64,000 bases of DNA from JALZVT01 sp039029135. Its GTDB lineage: Bacteria; Pseudomonadota; Gammaproteobacteria; Pseudomonadales; Azotimanducaceae. Of the stretch, positions 35,096 to 44,848 are shown piece by piece (the stretch's first letter is position 1; the number at the start of each line of letters is the position of its first letter). The stretch covers positions 1 through 64,000 of the forward strand of contig JBCCGT010000015.1 of the NCBI GenBank assembly GCA_039029135.1, given 5' to 3'. The notes below the pieces were generated by a model, which made no database searches, was not told the origin of the DNA, and was given only the letters and a program-made list of their open reading frames with translations. The position numbers and the translations under genes were made by a program.

Positions 35096-35890
35096 CTAGG
35101 GCGCGAAGCGGCGCCAACGCTCTCGGTGCAGCAACAGACGACGCAGCGCGCGGTCTGTCCTGTCGATGAAAATGTGCAACAGCCGCGCAATCTGCAAGTC
35201 AAACCGCGAAATCGAGATTCCGTAGAGATCGCGCACCCGTGTGATCTCGCGCTGGCCGACCGTGTCGATGAGCTGCGAGGTCTTCGACGCTGAGTGTTGG
35301 CGAAAAGTCGCGAGAAATCGGTTCACGCGCCGAAACCTGACGTGCGGCATGATTCGCGCAAAGAACTCGTAGTCCATCGCGAACTGAAAACTAGGATCGA
35401 TGCCGCCAAAGCGCTCTACCACCGAGCGCCGCCAGAAGCAGGTCTCCTGAGGGATGTAGTCCCACCGGCTCATTAGATAGTCGCTGTGGGGCGGCAGCAG
35501 CCAGAATTTGAATATGCGGCCGTGTTCGTCGGCAAACAATCGGTGGCTGTATAGCACGTCGACCTGTGGGTGCCTCGCAAAGTAGTCACACACCCACGCG
35601 GCCGTTCCCGGCAAGAGCGTGTCATCGCTGTTGAGATATGCACAGATTTCGCCGTCGGCTAGCTCAAAACCCTTGCGCAGTGCATCCGCCTGTCCGTCAT
35701 CGGGCTCGATCAAGAGGTGATCCAGCACATCGCGAAAGCGTTCCAGCACGGTCTGGGTGCCATCGGTCGATAGCCCATCGACCACGATGTACTGCACATC
35801 CGCCGTGGCTTTCTGCGCCAGCACAGACTCCACGGTCGCCGCTACATATTCGCCCTGATTGAAAGAGGGCGTGACGATGCTCAATCTCAT
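35096..35890 (-). CDS. Glycosyltransferase family 2
   Basis: GT2 enzyme of 264 residues with the nucleotide-binding opening LSIVTPSFNQGEYVAATVES, IVVDGLSTDGTQTVLER, and a metal site in AYLNSDDTLLPG. ETCFWRRSVVERFGGIDPSF is the acceptor-site loop. It is the last gene of the minus-strand gmd-fcl-GT operon, four bases after the fcl stop, so it may use GDP-fucose or a related donor. Confidence 0.88.
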   Translation of the reverse strand: MRLSIVTPSFNQGEYVAATVESVLAQKATADVQYIVVDGLSTDGTQTVLERFRDVLDHLLIEPDDGQADALRKGFELADGEICAYLNSDDTLLPGTAAWVCDYFARHPQVDVLYSHRLFADEHGRIFKFWLLPPHSDYLMSRWDYIPQETCFWRRSVVERFGGIDPSFQFAMDYEFFARIMPHVRFRRVNRFLATFRQHSASKTSQLIDTVGQREITRVRDLYGISISRFDLQIARLLHIFIDRTDRALRRLLLHRERWRRFAP

Positions 35891-35894
35891 CGGG

Positions 35895-36875
35895 TCAGGA
35901 ACGCAGCGTCGCCTGGTGCTCCGTGAACCAGCGATAGGTATCGCGCAGGCCAGCCTCGAAGTCGATCCCGGCGCGAAAACCCAAGGCGCTGAGTCGATCG
36001 ACGTTCAGTACCTTGCGCGGGGTGCCATCGGGCTTGCTGGCATCGAATCGCAGGGCGCCTTCATAGCCGACAACCCGCGCGACCGTCTCCGCCAGCTCCC
36101 GAATCGTGATATCGATACCGGTCCCGACATTGACGTGAGACTCACGCTCAGGGACATGACCCCAAAACTCCGAACGACTCAGTTGCGCAACGTGCGTCAC
36201 CGCTGCCGCGAGATCGTCGACGTGCAGAAACTCTCGACGCGGCGATCCCGTGCCCCAGATGACGACCTCAGGCGCAGCGCTGCGACGCGCCTCGTCGATT
36301 CGGCGCAGCAGCGCAGGAATCACGTGCGAATTTTCAGGGTGGAAGTTATCGCCAGGGCCGTAGAGATTGGTCGGCATCAACGAGCGATAGTCGGTGCCGT
36401 GCTGGCGATTATAGGACTCGCACATCTTGATGCCCGCGATCTTCGCGAGCGCGTAGGCCTCGTTGGTCGGTTCGAGCGTGCCGCCCAGCAGCTCTGACTC
36501 AGCGATCGGCTGGGATGCGAGCTTGGGATAGATGCAGGACGAGCCGAGGAAGATCAGCCGAGTCACGCCCTGAGCGAAGGCGGCGCCGATGAAGTTGTTC
36601 TGGATAGCGAGATTTTCTGCGATGAAATCCGCAGGATAGGTATCGTTGGCGTGGATGCCGCCGACCTTCGCGGCGGCCAGCACGGCCGTATCGGGCCGGT
36701 GTGCACGAAAGTAGGCGCCGGCCGCAGCCTGATCCGTCCAATCGACGTCGGCCCTAGTCGCCGCCACGGTCTCGACCTCTAACTTTCGCAGGCGGCGCAC
36801 GACGGCCGCACCCACCATGCCCGCCGCGCCCGCGACCAGCACCCGGCCCAGCGGTTCAGACGAACGGCTACTCAT
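35895..36875 (-). CDS. fcl: GDP-L-fucose synthase
   Basis: Epimerase/reductase that turns GDP-4-keto-6-deoxymannose into GDP-L-fucose, 326 residues as usual for the family. The NADP-binding VLVAGAAGMVGAAVVRRL is at the N-terminus, and the catalytic Ser and Tyr-x-x-x-Lys lie in FLGSSCIYPKLA and NEAYALAKIAGIKMCESY. PTNLYGPGDNFHPENSHVIP is diagnostic for GDP-fucose synthases. The ATG overlaps the end of gmd by eight bases. Confidence 0.95.
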   Translation of the reverse strand: MSSRSSEPLGRVLVAGAAGMVGAAVVRRLRKLEVETVAATRADVDWTDQAAAGAYFRAHRPDTAVLAAAKVGGIHANDTYPADFIAENLAIQNNFIGAAFAQGVTRLIFLGSSCIYPKLASQPIAESELLGGTLEPTNEAYALAKIAGIKMCESYNRQHGTDYRSLMPTNLYGPGDNFHPENSHVIPALLRRIDEARRSAAPEVVIWGTGSPRREFLHVDDLAAAVTHVAQLSRSEFWGHVPERESHVNVGTGIDITIRELAETVARVVGYEGALRFDASKPDGTPRKVLNVDRLSALGFRAGIDFEAGLRDTYRWFTEHQATLRS

Positions 36876-37977
36876 TGAAGGCGTACGAGCGGAAACCCGC
36901 CTGATTGACCAGGGCGTCTCGCTTGGCGAGTTCGTAGTCGCTAAGCGTCATCTCGCGAATGAGCTCCTCGAACGACACGGTCGGCGTCCAGCCGAGCTCC
37001 TTTTGCGCAAGCGATGCGTCGCCCAACAGGCTGTCCACCTCTGTGGGCCGATAGTAGCGGGCGTCGACCCGGACGACGATCTGATCGCGTTCCAGCACGC
37101 CTGGCGCGCCGCGTCTGACGCGACCCACCTCGGCCTCGGCTTCCCCTTCCCAATAGAGTTCGATATCAAGCGTGCTCGCCGCCTGCTCGACGGCTTCGCG
37201 GACCGACTTTTGCACACCGGTCGCAATCACGTAGTCACGCGGCGTGTCCTGTTGCAGCATGCGCCACTGCATCTCGACGTAGTCTCTCGCGTGTCCCCAG
37301 TCGCGAAGACTGTCCATGTTGCCGAGATACAGACAGTCCTGCAGCCCGAGCGCGATGCGGCTGATGCCGCGGGTGATCTTGCGCGTGACGAACGTTTCCC
37401 CTCGAATCGGCGATTCGTGATTAAACAGAATGCCGCTGCAGGCGAACATGTCGTAGGCCTCGCGATAGTTCACGGTTATCCAGTACGCGTACAGCTTGGC
37501 GACCGCATAGGGAGAGCGCGGGTAGAACGGCGTCGTCTCCTTCTGCGGCACCTCGGCAACCTTGCCGTACAGCTCGGACGTCGACGCCTGATAAAAGCGG
37601 GTCTGCTTGGTGCGCTCGAGTATCCTAATTGCCTCCAGCAGCCGCAGCGTTCCCAGCGCATCGACCTGCGCGGTGTACTCCGGCGATTCGAATGAGACCG
37701 CAACGTGGCTTTGGGCACCCAGGTTGTATATCTCATCCGGCTGGGCTTCCTGGACGATGCGTACCAGATTGCTGCCGTCGGTGAGGTCGCCGTGATGCAG
37801 GATGAGGTCGCGATCCTGATCGTGCGGATCCTGATAGAGATGGTCGATGCGCTCGGTATTGAACTGCGACGATCTGCGTTTGATGCCGTGCACCAAATAG
37901 CCTTTGCTGATCAGCAGCTCGGCCAGATAAGCGCCGTCCTGCCCAGTGATGCCCGTGATCAATGCGGTTTTTCGCAT
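36868..37977 (-). CDS. gmd: GDP-mannose 4,6-dehydratase
   Basis: Short-chain dehydrogenase-type enzyme of 369 residues that makes GDP-4-keto-6-deoxymannose. The Rossmann motif is ALITGITGQDGAYLAELL, the substrate-binding region reads IKRRSSQFNTERIDHLY, and the catalytic YxxxK lies in PRSPYAVAKLYAYWI. HESPIRGETFVTRKITR is a hallmark of Gmd. An aagggac sequence precedes the ATG at somewhat long spacing. It is the first gene of the GDP-fucose operon and diverges from another GT2 gene. Confidence 0.96.
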   Translation of the reverse strand: MRKTALITGITGQDGAYLAELLISKGYLVHGIKRRSSQFNTERIDHLYQDPHDQDRDLILHHGDLTDGSNLVRIVQEAQPDEIYNLGAQSHVAVSFESPEYTAQVDALGTLRLLEAIRILERTKQTRFYQASTSELYGKVAEVPQKETTPFYPRSPYAVAKLYAYWITVNYREAYDMFACSGILFNHESPIRGETFVTRKITRGISRIALGLQDCLYLGNMDSLRDWGHARDYVEMQWRMLQQDTPRDYVIATGVQKSVREAVEQAASTLDIELYWEGEAEAEVGRVRRGAPGVLERDQIVVRVDARYYRPTEVDSLLGDASLAQKELGWTPTVSFEELIREMTLSDYELAKRDALVNQAGFRSYAFNE

Positions 37978-38126
37978 GCAATAGAGTCCCTTGATGCCGG
38001 TTCAATCGTGTGTCACTGAATGCGGACGAAGTTTACTTGATTGTCCCGGTTAGAGTCGTGCAACGACGGCTGGACAGCGCCCATTAACCGACGACAATAA
38101 CCCGCGCTGCCGCCGCCGGTATCTGA

Positions 38127-38936
38127 ATGTCGCCGCTACTCACCGTGATCACGCCCACGCTCGATGTCGAGGACACCGTCGCGGCTACGCTGCGCAGCAT
38201 CGCCGCAACGGCGCAGCCGCCTGAGGTTGAGCATATCGTCGTTGACGGCGGATCGAAGGACCGCACGATCGCCATCGTCAAGGACATGGCGCCGCAGGCT
38301 CAGATCGTCGAGCAAACCGGTAGAGGCATCAGCCAGGCCCTGAACCTCGCCTTGCAACGGGCGCGCGGTCGGTTCGTCGCCGCCCTCAACGGCGATGACG
38401 CATGGTGCCCAGCCGGCATGCGGCGGGCGCTGGATGTCGCCGCGAGCAGCGCAAGCGATTCCCTTATATATGGGAACGCGGATTTGCTGGATCCCCGCAC
38501 CGGCGTGCGCTGGCGGCGCGCGGCAACTCACCACCACCTCGACCGCTACATGAGCCTGTATCACCCCGCGATGCTGGTGCCGCTCGCCCTGCACCAGCGC
38601 CTGGGCCACTACGACGAGGACTACGCGCTGGCCATGGACTGCGAGTTTGTGCATCGGGCGCTGGCAGCGGGCACAGATTTCGTTCACGTGCCCGAGCGAA
38701 TCGCGACGATGCGTCTGGGCGGACGCAGTCACGAGCAGAACGCGGCAGCGATGCGCGAATTCGAACGGTCGGTGGTTCGCCACGGTTTGCGGCGGCCGCT
38801 GAGCGCGCGCTACTTCCGCATTCGACAAACTGCCTTTCACGAGCTGCACCGCTATCGCTGGTTCCAGCGCGTCTGGGCAAGCCTGCGCGCGCCGGCCCGG
38901 AGCGCTGCAGCGGACACGCGGTACCCAGAGCCCTAG
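38127..38936 (+). CDS. Glycosyltransferase family 2
   Basis: GT2 enzyme of 269 residues with LLTVITPTLDVEDTVAATL and HIVVDGGSKDRTI at the N-terminus and the metal site in VAALNGDDAWCPAG. CEFVHRALAAGTDF and the downstream basic residues resemble WcaA-like transferases. It diverges from gmd and closes the glycan locus on this side. The C-terminal 60 residues are Arg/Ala-rich and may contact the membrane. Confidence 0.87.
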   Translation: MSPLLTVITPTLDVEDTVAATLRSIAATAQPPEVEHIVVDGGSKDRTIAIVKDMAPQAQIVEQTGRGISQALNLALQRARGRFVAALNGDDAWCPAGMRRALDVAASSASDSLIYGNADLLDPRTGVRWRRAATHHHLDRYMSLYHPAMLVPLALHQRLGHYDEDYALAMDCEFVHRALAAGTDFVHVPERIATMRLGGRSHEQNAAAMREFERSVVRHGLRRPLSARYFRIRQTAFHELHRYRWFQRVWASLRAPARSAAADTRYPEP

Positions 38937-39045
38937 CCGGCGAGCAGTGCTACTGGCGCCGCACCGCCTGCGTCGTCCAGTGCTGCCGGACGTGCGCGTT
39001 CGCGGCATACTGCGCGATGCACTCAACACGGTAACCCCATCGAAC

Positions 39046-40014
39046 ATGGATCGACTTCAGGATCGCGACTGGACACAGCCCGTCCGCTACCCGGACCCCG
39101 CCATCGAAGTGCTCGACAATCGTTTCGCCGCCTGCGTTGTCGGCAATGCAGCACTCGAGAGGCTGTGGACGGGCTCGCGTTGGGCCGAGGGTCCGGTTTG
39201 GTTCGGCGACCATCGCACGCTGGTCTGGAGCGACATACCCAACGATCGACTGCTCGCCTACAGCGAAACAAGCAAGACGGTCACCACCTTTCGCCAGCCG
39301 TCCAACAACGCGAACGGCAACAGCCGCGATCGCGAGGGCCGCCTAGTTACCTGCGAACATGGGACGCGGCGAGTGACCCGCACGGAGCACGACGGCACGA
39401 TCACGGTGTTGCTGGATGGTTTCGAGGGCAAACGCCTGAACGCGCCAAACGACATCGTCGTGCACCCGGACGGCGGCGTCTGGTTCACCGATCCCGGCTA
39501 CGGCACGCTCATGCACTACGAGGGCAACAAGGCAGAGCTGGAACTGCCGCAGCGCGTCTATCGCATCGATCCGGACGGCTCGGCGCGCGTCGTGACCGAG
39601 GCGCTGAAGATGCCGAACGGTCTCGCGTTCTCGCCGGATTACAGCGTGCTCTACATCTCCGACACCGGGTCGAGCCACCATCCCGGTCATCCGAACCAGA
39701 TCCACGCATTCGACGTGGCCGCAGACATGACGCTCACCAATCAGCGTACCCTGTGCGATCTCGGACCCGCGCTCACCGACGGGTTCCGCGTCGATACGCA
39801 AGGACGCATCTGGTCGAGTGCGGGCTGGGCAGGCGCAGGGCACGACGGCGTGCAGGTGTTTCTGCCTGACGGCACAAAGATCGGCGCGATTCACCTGCCG
39901 GAATCGGTATCCAACCTGTGTTTCGGTGGCGTCAAACGCAACCGTCTGTTCATGACGGGTTCGCAGTCGCTGTATTCGCTCTACGTCGAGGCCCAGGGAT
40001 TGCCGTACAGTTGA
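39046..40014 (+). CDS. SMP-30/gluconolactonase-family lactonase
   Basis: Six-bladed beta-propeller enzyme of 322 residues. LWTGSRWAEGPVWFGDHRTLVWSD gives the metal-binding Glu, NAPNDIVVHPDGGVWFTDPGYG the central Asn and propeller strand, and YISDTGSSHHPGHPN the later metal-site Asp. These fit gluconolactonase-type hydrolases of sugar lactones. The ATG at 39046 is where family sequence begins; the upstream frame is Arg/Leu-rich and unconvincing. Confidence 0.88.
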   Translation: MDRLQDRDWTQPVRYPDPAIEVLDNRFAACVVGNAALERLWTGSRWAEGPVWFGDHRTLVWSDIPNDRLLAYSETSKTVTTFRQPSNNANGNSRDREGRLVTCEHGTRRVTRTEHDGTITVLLDGFEGKRLNAPNDIVVHPDGGVWFTDPGYGTLMHYEGNKAELELPQRVYRIDPDGSARVVTEALKMPNGLAFSPDYSVLYISDTGSSHHPGHPNQIHAFDVAADMTLTNQRTLCDLGPALTDGFRVDTQGRIWSSAGWAGAGHDGVQVFLPDGTKIGAIHLPESVSNLCFGGVKRNRLFMTGSQSLYSLYVEAQGLPYS

Positions 40015-40095
40015 GGACGATGGCGGAGCGCGCGGGGTGCCCTGTGCAGCCGTGCCCGGACTAGCTGCTCAGCCGTTCTTTGGACAACGCGCCGG

Positions 40096-40374
40096 CTAGT
40101 GCAGCACCGCCTGATCGTCCGGCTGATGCTCTGCCGGGTTCGCACCGGTTTGCTCGAACGCGGCGGCGACGGCTTCGTTCAGGCAGGCCGCGCAGCAGCC
40201 CTCGGTGACCAGATCCTCGATCAGATAGCTCACCAGATCGTAGACGCTGTAGCTGCCTTCGCTGGTCTCGTCAAAACGCCACAACGCATCTTTCATGGTC
40301 TGCACCGCGGCCTGGCAACGGGCGTCGTCGCGCGCCTGACTGAGTTCGGCGCTGTCGTTCGTCTCGTCGGCCAT
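40096..40374 (-). CDS. Small protein of unknown function
   Basis: Acidic protein of 92 residues without signal peptide or membrane helix. It is mostly helical by composition and has a cysteine cluster, VTEGCCAACLNEAV, that might bind metal or form disulfides. The ATG at 40374 is chosen over upstream codons that are Arg-rich. I do not recognise a family. Its downstream neighbours on this strand are not obviously related. Confidence 0.5.
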   Translation of the reverse strand: MADETNDSAELSQARDDARCQAAVQTMKDALWRFDETSEGSYSVYDLVSYLIEDLVTEGCCAACLNEAVAAAFEQTGANPAEHQPDDQAVLH

Positions 40375-40513
40375 ATGCTGGATCCTCGCGGCGTGGGCCC
40401 GGGCGGGCAGGATAGAGCGCGAGCCCACACCGACCATTGTGGTGCGGCGCGCGCGGCCGCGCATTGTAGTCGCGCCGGCGCGGGCGTGCCAGAACCACGG
40501 CCCGCCGCAGGGC

Positions 40514-41059
40514 TCAGGTCGGCGTCTTGGGGGCCAGCAGGTCTTCGATCGCCTTGCGGCGACGATCGCCGCCGTTGAACTCGAACAGCCCGCCGCTGTA
40601 GGTGTCGCCGAAGGTAAACGCGACGTTGTAGGTCTGCGCGATTGCCAGGCGCAGCTGGCGCTCGGTCAGCGGCGAGAGGGGATGAATGAACACGCTCCAC
40701 ACCTTGCCATGTGCGACGGCGTAGCGCGCATCGAGCGCCGACTCGTAGTTGGCCTGCAGCAACCGGTAGAGCTCGGCGCGCGGCAGTTCCTCCGCGTCTG
40801 CCACCTCGATCATGATGCGCATGCGATCCGCGGCCTCGTCGGTCACCACCAGTGCCGGCGTCGACTCATAGACGAGCTGCCAGAAGCCCGGCTCGCCGCG
40901 CACTTCGAGATCGAGGCGGTTCAGCAACGCGCCCAGCCGAGCGTTGTCCATCGCACGAGCCACTTCGTCATCATCCGAGGCGCTCGCAATGAACGCCGGG
41001 CTGCAGACCAGCACAAGCAGTAGGGCGGATGCGATCCTGGCGAGTGGGCGGTTACCCAT
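40514..41059 (-). CDS. Exported protein of unknown function
   Basis: Protein of 181 residues with a signal peptide (ARIASALLLVLVCSPAFIASAS) and an alpha/beta mature domain. Its alternation of short strands and helices, with LPRAELYRLLQANYESALDA, recalls YbjN/type III chaperone-like folds, but that is only impression. The ATG at 41059 has a gggagaga ribosome site. Function unknown. Confidence 0.6.
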   Translation of the reverse strand: MGNRPLARIASALLLVLVCSPAFIASASDDDEVARAMDNARLGALLNRLDLEVRGEPGFWQLVYESTPALVVTDEAADRMRIMIEVADAEELPRAELYRLLQANYESALDARYAVAHGKVWSVFIHPLSPLTERQLRLAIAQTYNVAFTFGDTYSGGLFEFNGGDRRRKAIEDLLAPKTPT

Positions 41060-41150
41060 ATGTTCTCTCCCTTTTCCTCTTCCTTGTTCTCTCCCTGCCA
41101 CCCAATATCCGACAGCCAAACCCCGACGGCATAGACAGCGGCGGCAGGTT

Positions 41151-42650
41151 TCAGCGGCGTCGGTAGCGCGTCCGTACCGTAAAGACGCTATCGCCGGTCA
41201 ACACGGCGCCGCGGCCGAACAGCCGTCCCTGCGCCCAGTTGGACAGGCCGAGTTCGGGCTTGTTCAGCGCGAACTGACCATCGACCCAGCGGGTATGGTC
41301 ATCGCCGACGAAGGGCGCATCGATTCCCTCAAAGAAGGCCTCCTGCTCCGCGGCGTCTGCCGAGACCAGCGTCGCTACCAGCCGCGGGCTGTGCCGATTG
41401 AACGCCGCGATGGCCGCAGCGGTATCGGTACAGACGGTGAGCGTGATTTCCGGCGAGTTCTCCCATTCCCACTCGACGCCGAGCTGATCGGCGTCGATGG
41501 CCTGTGCCTGCGGCTCGAACGACTCGCCCTCGGCACGCTGTACCGCCACCTCGCGATCAAACAGCGCCTGGGGTACGAAGGGTCGCGCGCTGTCCGTAAC
41601 GTGCAGCTTGAAGGGCGCACCGCGCCGCTCGGCGGCCGTCGTCAGACCATCGAGCAGCGGTCCGATGAGTTCGCCCGCACGCGCCGCGGGCAGAGCGCAG
41701 GTGTTGAGGGTGTTGCAGACCTTGCGGTCGAGCGACCGCGCCACCGCCGCTTGAAACGCGTCGGCGTCCGCCGCCGCGCCCGCCACGAGCCAGGCGCCGC
41801 CGGTACCGTGCAGGCTCACGGGTGTGCCGACGCTCTGCGCCAGTGAACCCAGCAGATCGACCGAGTGTCCGGAACCCCGGGCCACCGCGAGCGCGAGCCG
41901 CGGGTCGAGAAACAGCGACCAGCCGGCCGCGTGTTCTGCGCGCTCGATCAGCACGACCGCGTCCTCGGGCAGCCCGCTTTCGATCAGCGCGGGTCGTATG
42001 GCCTCGGCCATGATCTTGTTTGCGGTCGCGAGCGCGTCTCTGCCGATACGGAAGACCACCGTGTTGCCACCGCGTAGCACGCCGCAGGCGTCGGCGAGTA
42101 CGTTGGGCCGTCCCTCGAACACGAAGCCGACGGGGCCGAGGGCGGCGCCGACCAGTTCGATGTCGAAGTCATCGTGGGCGATGCGCTCGAGCACCGCGTT
42201 GCGCTGGGTCGGCATCGTCGCCCAGCCTTCAAGCCCTGAGATCATGTTCGCGCGCATCGCCGGCGACACTTCGAGCCGCGTGGTCGATCGGCCGCGCGCG
42301 CGCGCGCGCTCGACGTCGCCCGCGTTAACCTCGCCGATCGCCGACCAAATTGCATCGTCCGCGAGCCGGCCGGCGGCCACGCGAAAGAAGACCTCGATGG
42401 CCGCATCGTCCACGGCGTTCAGAGCAGCAAACGCGGCGCTGACGCGCGTCATCGCGTCGGTGACCGTCTCCTGAACGGCCGCCGGCACACGCAGCAGTCC
42501 CGCCTGGGGATTGGCGATCAGGCGGTCGCCCGGCTCGAGGCTAGCCGCCAGTTCGCCATCGACCACGTGCACGGCGCCGTCCGCGCCAAGCACACGCATG
42601 CCAGCCTCGATGCGAGGGGCGGCGTCAATCTGGGCGGCGTCGGTGGTCAT
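41151..42650 (-). CDS. ProA-like aldehyde dehydrogenase (divergent)
   Basis: Aldehyde-dehydrogenase-superfamily protein of 499 residues, closest by eye to gamma-glutamyl phosphate reductase. LGPVGFVFEGRPNVLADACG matches the ProA nucleotide-binding stretch, and KVCNTLNTCAL carries the expected catalytic cysteine. It is longer than the usual 417 residues of ProA and has an extra N-terminal 80 residues (SAGMRVLG-type beta sequence). It could be ProA for proline synthesis or a related acyl-phosphate reductase; no proB is adjacent. Confidence 0.7.
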   Translation of the reverse strand: MTTDAAQIDAAPRIEAGMRVLGADGAVHVVDGELAASLEPGDRLIANPQAGLLRVPAAVQETVTDAMTRVSAAFAALNAVDDAAIEVFFRVAAGRLADDAIWSAIGEVNAGDVERARARGRSTTRLEVSPAMRANMISGLEGWATMPTQRNAVLERIAHDDFDIELVGAALGPVGFVFEGRPNVLADACGVLRGGNTVVFRIGRDALATANKIMAEAIRPALIESGLPEDAVVLIERAEHAAGWSLFLDPRLALAVARGSGHSVDLLGSLAQSVGTPVSLHGTGGAWLVAGAAADADAFQAAVARSLDRKVCNTLNTCALPAARAGELIGPLLDGLTTAAERRGAPFKLHVTDSARPFVPQALFDREVAVQRAEGESFEPQAQAIDADQLGVEWEWENSPEITLTVCTDTAAAIAAFNRHSPRLVATLVSADAAEQEAFFEGIDAPFVGDDHTRWVDGQFALNKPELGLSNWAQGRLFGRGAVLTGDSVFTVRTRYRRR

Positions 42651-42727
42651 GGGCAAGATAAGCGGCTGCGGTCGCCCGATTATGAACGTTGCGCGCGCGC
42701 CCAGCGACCGACCGGGCGAACGACGGA

Positions 42728-44173
42728 TCAGGCCTCGCGCGACAACACATCGCCGCGATAGCGCTCTATTTCGGCGCGCACCAGGGGGGCGAGCAGATAG
42801 AGCCCCAGCAGATTCGGGATCGCGACCACGAACACAAGAGCGTCGGACAGATCGACGATCGCTCCGAGGTCTACCGTCGCACCGAGCACGACGCAGGCCA
42901 GGAAGAACAGCTTGAAGCCCAGCACCAGCGCGGGTCGCTCGCCGACCAGGTAGGTAAACGCCTTGAGGCCGTAGTAGCTCCACGCGAGCATCGTCGAGAA
43001 CGCAAACAGTACCGCGCATAGCGCCAGCGGCAGCGGCAGCCAGCCGGCGAAGCTGGCGAATGCGCGGGCCGTGAGCTCGATGCCGTCCACGCCGGCGCCA
43101 GCCAGCGCGGGATCGTATACCGTGGTGATAATCACCAGGGCGGTCATGGTGCAGATGACGACGGTGTCGATGAAGGGCTCGAGCAGACCGACGTAGCCTT
43201 CGCTCGCCGGGTACGCTACCCGGGAAGCGCTGTGTGCAATCGAGGCGCTACCGAGTCCGGCCTCGTTGGAGAACACGGCGCGGCGGAAGCCGATGATCAT
43301 CGCACCCAGGGCGCCGCCCGCGATGCCCTCAGGCGCAAAGGCGCCCTGGAAGATAGCGGCGAATGCGCCGGGCAGCGCGCTGGCATTCGCGATAAGCACC
43401 GCGAGCGCGCAGACGACATACAGCAGCGCCATGAAGGGCACCAGGCGTGCGGTCACCGCGCCGATCGCGCGGATACCACCGACGATCACGACGCCAACGG
43501 CCAGCGCCAGCGCCGCGCCGATCAGCCACGCCGAACCGGCAAGCGGACTAGCCGCGCCGCCGCTGGTATCAATGATGACGGCGGCCGCCTGATTCGACTG
43601 AAACATGTTGCCGATACCGAGACAGCCGACAACCATGCTGAGCGCGTAGAACATCGCGAGGCCCCGGCCAAGACCCACCCGCCCGCGCTCCGCGAGACCG
43701 CGGCGCAGGTAGTACATGGGGCCACCCGAGACTTGGCCGTCCGCGCTGAACTCCCGGTATTTCACCGCCAGCGTGCACTCCGCGAACTTGGTGCTCATGC
43801 CCAGCAGGCCCGCGACGATCATCCAAAACGTCGCCCCCGGGCCGCCTACGCTGATCGCCACCGCGACGCCCGCGATGTTGCCAACCCCCACCGTGCCGGA
43901 TACCGCCGCGCTCAGCGCGCGAAACTGGCTGACTTCGCCCGGCGCGTCCGCGGGCGTGTAGCGCCCCCGCACCACTGCCAGCGCGTGAGTAAAACCGCGC
44001 AGATTGATACCGCCCAGATAGATCGTGAAGAACAGACCGCCGACGATCAGCCAAAGAACGATGAGCGGCACCTGCGCACCCGCAATGGGCACCGCGTAAA
44101 AGATGAAGCTGGCGACGGCGTCAGCCAGCGGTCGCATCAACGCATCCAGCGCGCTATCGATGCCGTTTGCCAT
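42728..44173 (-). CDS. Alanine/glycine:sodium symporter (AGCS family)
   Basis: Secondary transporter of 481 residues importing small neutral amino acids with Na+. YLGGINLRGFTHAL, the family signature GTVGVGNIAGVAVAISVGGPGA and FSNEAGLGSASIAHSAS are diagnostic. About ten helices are predicted. The ATG at 44173 follows a ggtgagtgag ribosome site. It lies upstream of the ProA-like gene on the same strand, 77 bases away. Confidence 0.92.
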   Translation of the reverse strand: MANGIDSALDALMRPLADAVASFIFYAVPIAGAQVPLIVLWLIVGGLFFTIYLGGINLRGFTHALAVVRGRYTPADAPGEVSQFRALSAAVSGTVGVGNIAGVAVAISVGGPGATFWMIVAGLLGMSTKFAECTLAVKYREFSADGQVSGGPMYYLRRGLAERGRVGLGRGLAMFYALSMVVGCLGIGNMFQSNQAAAVIIDTSGGAASPLAGSAWLIGAALALAVGVVIVGGIRAIGAVTARLVPFMALLYVVCALAVLIANASALPGAFAAIFQGAFAPEGIAGGALGAMIIGFRRAVFSNEAGLGSASIAHSASRVAYPASEGYVGLLEPFIDTVVICTMTALVIITTVYDPALAGAGVDGIELTARAFASFAGWLPLPLALCAVLFAFSTMLAWSYYGLKAFTYLVGERPALVLGFKLFFLACVVLGATVDLGAIVDLSDALVFVVAIPNLLGLYLLAPLVRAEIERYRGDVLSREA

Positions 44174-44442
44174 CTCACTCACCGTAGTCCTGTTGCAGCA
44201 GCCGCGACCCTGACACGCCGCGAGCCACCAATCGAGCGCCGCCGCCGAGACCCGGCCCGCAGACCACCAGCACCGGGCAGAACACCAAAGGTCCGATAAA
44301 ACGAGACCGCTGTCCACGACAACGAACTGGCCGCTCACTAAGTTAGTCGCAACAGCCTTTGCAGCGCCGCCGGCCCGGCGCACCGCTCCAGGGGCGCCGC
44401 GGCAGGACGCCGATTCTTCGAACCGCCAGGGACACAAGGCCC

Positions 44443-44790
44443 ATGCTGCAACGAGTGCTGAAATTCTTGTCGGGACGCACGGAGGCGGATCACGGTCCGC
44501 GCGTCCCGGAGTCCAAGTACCGCAGCGTCGAGGTCCACCACTGGAACAACCCCGACGCCTGCGCTGCCGTCAAGGCGCTGGCAAAGAAACGCTTTCTGCT
44601 GCATGAAGCGCCCAGCCTGCCGCTGGCCGCTTGCAGCGATCCACAGGCCTGCGACTGCCGCTATCGGCGCTTCGATGACCGCCGCGTGGGACCACGTCGC
44701 GACGCCGACCTGGGCATCGCCGATCGCCTGCCGGAACGCGTCAAAGTGGAAAAGCGCCTGCGCGGCCGGGGTCGGCGGCGACAGGACTGA
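44443..44790 (+). CDS. Small cysteine-containing protein of unknown function
   Basis: Protein of 115 residues ending in a basic tail. The central ACSDPQACDCRYRRFDDRR (a CxxxxxCxC followed by an Arg-rich RYRRFDDRR) recalls small gammaproteobacterial proteins of unknown role that may bind metal or nucleic acid. The ATG at 44443 is chosen because the upstream codons are Arg/Pro-rich. It lacks membrane segments. Confidence 0.6.
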   Translation: MLQRVLKFLSGRTEADHGPRVPESKYRSVEVHHWNNPDACAAVKALAKKRFLLHEAPSLPLAACSDPQACDCRYRRFDDRRVGPRRDADLGIADRLPERVKVEKRLRGRGRRRQD

Positions 44791-44848
44791 GCCCGCCTGG
44801 CACGGAGCCGCCGCTAACGGCGGCAGCGCGAGCGGGGCTCCCGCTGAG

